A DNA stretch of 9,411 nucleotides, from positions 1-9,411 of the forward strand of contig CAJTYO010000085.1 of NCBI GenBank assembly GCA_910584045.1, given 5' to 3'. Source of the DNA: an uncultured Oscillospiraceae bacterium. Lineage in GTDB: Bacteria > Bacillota > Clostridia > Oscillospirales > Oscillospiraceae. Made by a program: the position numbers and the translations under genes. The notes under the pieces were generated by a model that was not told the DNA's origin, did not search any database, and worked only from the letters and a program-made list of their open reading frames with translations. Of this stretch, positions 6,874-9,411 are shown piece after piece. Each line of letters opens with the position of its first letter. Position 1 is the stretch's first letter.

Positions 6874-8250
6874 GTGAAGAGAAGAATTTGGTATGCCGCT
6901 CTGATGGCCGCGATGATTCTTGGCCTTCTGAGCGGGTGCGGCTCCAGTCCCGGCGGTTCGGATGTTGTGCCGGGCGTGGAGGGCAAGATCCTCAACATCT
7001 ACGTGTGGAACGATGAGTTCCAGGGGAAGTTCAACGCCAACTATCCTGAGATCGACCATCTGTCCAACGACAAGTCCGTCACCTTCCTGAAGGACGGCAC
7101 GGAGATCCACTGGGTCATCAACCCCACTCAGGACGGCGTCTACCAGCAGAAGCTGGACGAGGCGCTGCTCAAGCAGGACCGTGTCTCCGCCGATGAGCGG
7201 GTGGACATGTACCTGGTGGAGGCCGACTACGCGCTGAAATACATCGACCCGGAGGCCAATGTGGCCATGCCCATCTCCCAGCTTGGCATCACGGACGCGG
7301 ACATCGCCAACCAGTACCGCTACACCTTGGACGCCATGCGGACGGCTGACGGCGAGATCCGGGGCCTCAGCTACCAGGCGACCCCCGGGATGCTGGTCTA
7401 CCGCCGCTCCATCGCTAAGGCCGTTCTGGGCACCGACGACCCGGAGACCGTGGCCGCCGCCGTCTCCGACTGGGATAAATTCTATGAGACGGCGGAGCGG
7501 ATGAAGGACGCCGGCTACTACATGTACTCCGGCCGGGCCGACACCTACCGGGTGTACTCCAACAACGTCTCCTCCCCCTGGGTCAAAAACGACAAGACCG
7601 TGGTGGTGGATCCCAATATGATGCGGTGGGTGGAGCGCTCCTTGGAGGATACCCGGAGCGGGATCAACCACAATGTGCCGGGCCAGTGGATCGACGAGTG
7701 GAACAAGGACATGGGCCCGGACTCCAAGGTTTTCTGCTTCTTCCTGCCCGCCTGGGGCCTGGACGTGTGCATCAAGCCCAACGTGACGGACACTGCCGCC
7801 GCCCAGGACTGGGCCTCCTGCCCCAGCCCCCAGAGCTTCTTCTGGGGCGGCACCTGGCTGGTGGCCGCCCAGGGCTCCGACAACCCCGAGCACGTGAAGG
7901 ACATTATGCTCAAGATGACGGCGGACCGGGACATCCTCCGGAGCCTTGCGGTGAACAATGGGGAGATGAGCAACGACCAGCCCCTGATGGAGGAGCTGGC
8001 CCAGTCCCCCGACTTCGGCATCGACCTGCTGGGCGGACAGAACTACATCGGCGTGCTGTCCGATGTGGCGGCCACAGTGGACCTGTCCAACATCTCCTCC
8101 TATGACCAGGGCTGTGTGGAGGAGTTCCAAAACACCTTTGGCGATTACTTCAACGGCGTCATCAGCCTGGACAAGGCCAAGGACAACTTTGAGATGGCCA
8201 TCACCGAGCGCTACCCCTGGCTGGTGGGCGGCGGCGTGCTTTGGCCGTAA
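6874..8250 (+). CDS. Carbohydrate ABC transporter substrate-binding lipoprotein
   Basis: This 458-residue protein starts at GTG 6874, with AGGAGG at 6860-6865 eight nt upstream. The N-terminus is a lipoprotein signal: positive KRR, a hydrophobic stretch (residues 8-19) and the lipobox LSGC with the lipidated Cys22, then a flexible Gly/Ser linker. The mature part has the layout of MalE-like family 1 solute-binding proteins: an ILNIYVWNDEF first strand, a YLVEADYALKYI segment, an alternating two-lobe pattern and many Trp/Tyr residues suited to stacking on sugar rings. It would be anchored outside the membrane and deliver oligosaccharides to the permeases encoded just downstream. The neighbouring beta-glucanase and GH94 phosphorylases suggest gluco-oligosaccharides such as laminari- or cello-oligosaccharides as ligand, but the sequence alone does not show this. 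First gene of the operon, behind its own promoter. Confidence 0.92.
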   Translation: MKRRIWYAALMAAMILGLLSGCGSSPGGSDVVPGVEGKILNIYVWNDEFQGKFNANYPEIDHLSNDKSVTFLKDGTEIHWVINPTQDGVYQQKLDEALLKQDRVSADERVDMYLVEADYALKYIDPEANVAMPISQLGITDADIANQYRYTLDAMRTADGEIRGLSYQATPGMLVYRRSIAKAVLGTDDPETVAAAVSDWDKFYETAERMKDAGYYMYSGRADTYRVYSNNVSSPWVKNDKTVVVDPNMMRWVERSLEDTRSGINHNVPGQWIDEWNKDMGPDSKVFCFFLPAWGLDVCIKPNVTDTAAAQDWASCPSPQSFFWGGTWLVAAQGSDNPEHVKDIMLKMTADRDILRSLAVNNGEMSNDQPLMEELAQSPDFGIDLLGGQNYIGVLSDVAATVDLSNISSYDQGCVEEFQNTFGDYFNGVISLDKAKDNFEMAITERYPWLVGGGVLWP

Positions 8251-8262
8251 ACCGCTGTGAAA

Positions 8263-8267
8263 GGAGG
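8263..8267 (+). promoter_or_regulatory. Ribosome binding site of the MalF-type permease gene
   Basis: GGAGG, within AAAGGAGG, with a 7-nt spacer to ATG 8275. It decides the start: an in-frame GTG at 8257 lies upstream of this site and would place the site inside the coding region. Confidence 0.8.
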
Positions 8268-8274
8268 ACTTCTG

Positions 8275-9231
8275 ATGAAAAACGAGAATCGAATCAAAAG
8301 CGTCAGCTATGCCAAATGGGGATATATTTTTATCCTCCCCTTCTTTTTAAGCTATGCCATCTTCTCGCTCATCCCGCTGGCGGACACCATCCGCAACAGC
8401 TTCTATGAGTACTACGCCTTCGGCCTGAAGACCGTGGGCCCCAACTGGACCGGGCTGTCCAACTACACCTCCCTGCTCTCCTCCGACCTGCCCAAGTACG
8501 CCTGGAACACCTTTGTCATGTGGATTCTGGGCTTTGTGCCCCAGATTATCGTGGCGCTGGTGCTGGCCTCCTGGTTTACTGACGCCCGGCTGAAAATCCG
8601 GGGCAAGCAGTTCTTCAAGGTGGTCATCTACCTGCCCAACCTGATTATGGCCTCCGCCTTCGCCATGCTGTTCTTCGCCCTGTTCTCCAACGCCGGACCT
8701 GTCAACAGCATCCTGCTGCGCATGGGTGTGGTGGGAGAGGCCATCCGGTTTATGGAGTCCACCCTGGGGGCCCGCACCCTGGTAGGGCTGATGAACTTCC
8801 TCATGTGGTTCGGCAACACCACCATTATGCTGATGGCGGCCATCATGGGCATCAACCCCTCCATCTTTGAGGCGGCGGAGCTGGACGGCTGCACCCACCT
8901 CCAGAAGTTCTTCAAGATTACCCTTCCCCAAATCAAGCCCCTGCTGACCTACACACTGATTACCTCCCTCATCGGCGGTCTCCAGATGTTCGACGTGCCC
9001 CAGATCCTCACCGGCGGCAAGGGCGCGCCCGACCGGACCACCATGACCCTGATTATGTACCTCAACAAGCACCTCCAGGCCAAGAACTACGGCATCGCCG
9101 GTGCGCTGTCCGTGTTCCTCTTCATCATCAGCGCCATCCTCTGCTGGTTCGTCTTTAAGATGAACACCGATCCCGACCCCGACGGCTCCAAGTCCGCCGC
9201 CAAGCGCGCCAAGAAAGGGGGCAACGCGTAA
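8275..9231 (+). CDS. Carbohydrate ABC transporter permease, MalF/UgpA type
   Basis: This 318-residue integral membrane protein has six predicted membrane segments at about residues 15-36, 78-100, 112-137, 168-192, 222-236 and 275-296. The ATPase-contacting EAA loop is clear: EAAELDG at 199-205, continuing to ITLP at 215-218, lying between segments 4 and 5 as usual. The first cytoplasmic stretch and the ILPFFLSYAIFSLIPL segment are typical of MalF-type sugar permeases. The C-terminus is a short charged tail rich in Lys/Arg. It lies 24 nt after the binding-protein gene and its TAA overlaps the next ATG (TAATG), so the two permeases are translationally coupled. It would pair with the MalG-type subunit to form the channel. 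Sugar specificity is set mainly by the binding protein and is inferred from context. Confidence 0.94.
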   Translation: MKNENRIKSVSYAKWGYIFILPFFLSYAIFSLIPLADTIRNSFYEYYAFGLKTVGPNWTGLSNYTSLLSSDLPKYAWNTFVMWILGFVPQIIVALVLASWFTDARLKIRGKQFFKVVIYLPNLIMASAFAMLFFALFSNAGPVNSILLRMGVVGEAIRFMESTLGARTLVGLMNFLMWFGNTTIMLMAAIMGINPSIFEAAELDGCTHLQKFFKITLPQIKPLLTYTLITSLIGGLQMFDVPQILTGGKGAPDRTTMTLIMYLNKHLQAKNYGIAGALSVFLFIISAILCWFVFKMNTDPDPDGSKSAAKRAKKGGNA

Positions 9232-9411
9232 TGCAGGAAAAGAGATCTCACGGGCGTGAAATTCTCGCCCATGTCGTTTTGATTATCTTGGCGTTCCTGT
9301 GCCTGTTCTTCTTCTACATCCTGATTATCAATGCCACCCGTTCCCACGCACAGCTTCAGCTGGGCTTCTCCGCGCTGCCTGGTTCCAGCCTGGTGACGAA
9401 CTTTAAAAACG
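9231..9411 (+). CDS. Carbohydrate ABC transporter permease, MalG/UgpE type, 3' end outside window
   Basis: ATG 9231 shares its A with the TAA of the upstream permease gene. A purine-rich AAAGGGGG stretch (9214-9221) lies 9 nt upstream. Sixty residues are visible. They comprise a short charged cytoplasmic start, one long hydrophobic segment (about residues 11-33, rich in Leu/Phe/Ile) and the beginning of the extracytoplasmic loop (LPGSSLVTNFKN), which is the usual opening of MalG-type subunits. The EAA loop would lie beyond the window. The call rests on this segment and on the position directly after a MalF-type gene. Confidence 0.85.
   Translation, partial: MQEKRSHGREILAHVVLIILAFLCLFFFYILIINATRSHAQLQLGFSALPGSSLVTNFKN

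Noticed and set aside
6619..6998. Short open frames crossing the divergent intergenic region on both strands (6619-6861 plus, 6645-6998 minus)
   Set aside because: They run over the promoter elements and the ends of real genes, lack ribosome binding sites and show no family resemblance.
6847..8130. A 427-codon minus-strand open frame under the solute-binding protein gene
   Set aside because: His/Val/Gly-rich shadow sequence without domain features, opposite a clear lipoprotein gene with signal peptide and ribosome binding site.
8257..8274. GTG 8257 as start of the MalF-type permease
   Set aside because: The GGAGG at 8263-8267 would fall inside the coding region; ATG 8275 has ideal spacing from it.

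Overview
The window is GC-rich, has strong GGAGG ribosome binding sites, tightly packed genes, a lipoprotein-type sugar-binding protein and MalF/MalG-type permeases. This points to a Gram-positive anaerobe of the Clostridia, most likely a GC-rich gut Oscillospiraceae-like bacterium. The lineage is inferred from gene style and family content; there is no marker gene. The whole window reads as a locus for taking up and phosphorolytically breaking down beta-glucans.

Layout: (1) Positions 1-5874 (+) hold a tightly coupled run of three enzyme genes. They are a GH16 endo-beta-glucanase whose 5' end lies outside the window, a 901-residue GH94 phosphorylase resembling laminaribiose phosphorylases, and an 801-residue GH94 phosphorylase of the cellobiose/chitobiose phosphorylase type. 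(2) Positions 5840-6631 (-) encode an AraC-family regulator that converges on, and overlaps by 35 bp, the last phosphorylase gene. (3) Positions 6632-6873 are an AT-rich divergent promoter region with a good sigmaA-type promoter for the regulator, a -10 element for the transporter operon, and short direct and inverted repeats. (4) Positions 6874-9411 (+) hold a carbohydrate ABC transporter: a solute-binding lipoprotein, a MalF-type permease and the start of a MalG-type permease that runs off the end. No ATPase gene is visible.

Proposed pathway (inference from families and context): GH16 cuts a beta-1,3- or mixed-linkage beta-1,3/1,4-glucan into oligosaccharides, the ABC transporter imports them, and the two GH94 enzymes split them with phosphate into glucose 1-phosphate plus a shortened sugar. 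The AraC protein probably controls the transporter operon and its own gene, and possibly the enzyme operon.

Most notable points: two GH94 enzymes of different subfamilies lie side by side. The second has Gln where characterised GH94 enzymes have a phosphate-contacting His. The convergent gene overlap has no visible terminator. The divergent promoter region shares repeat motifs that look like regulator sites. The system is recognisable as a type; I do not see a wholly unknown class of system.
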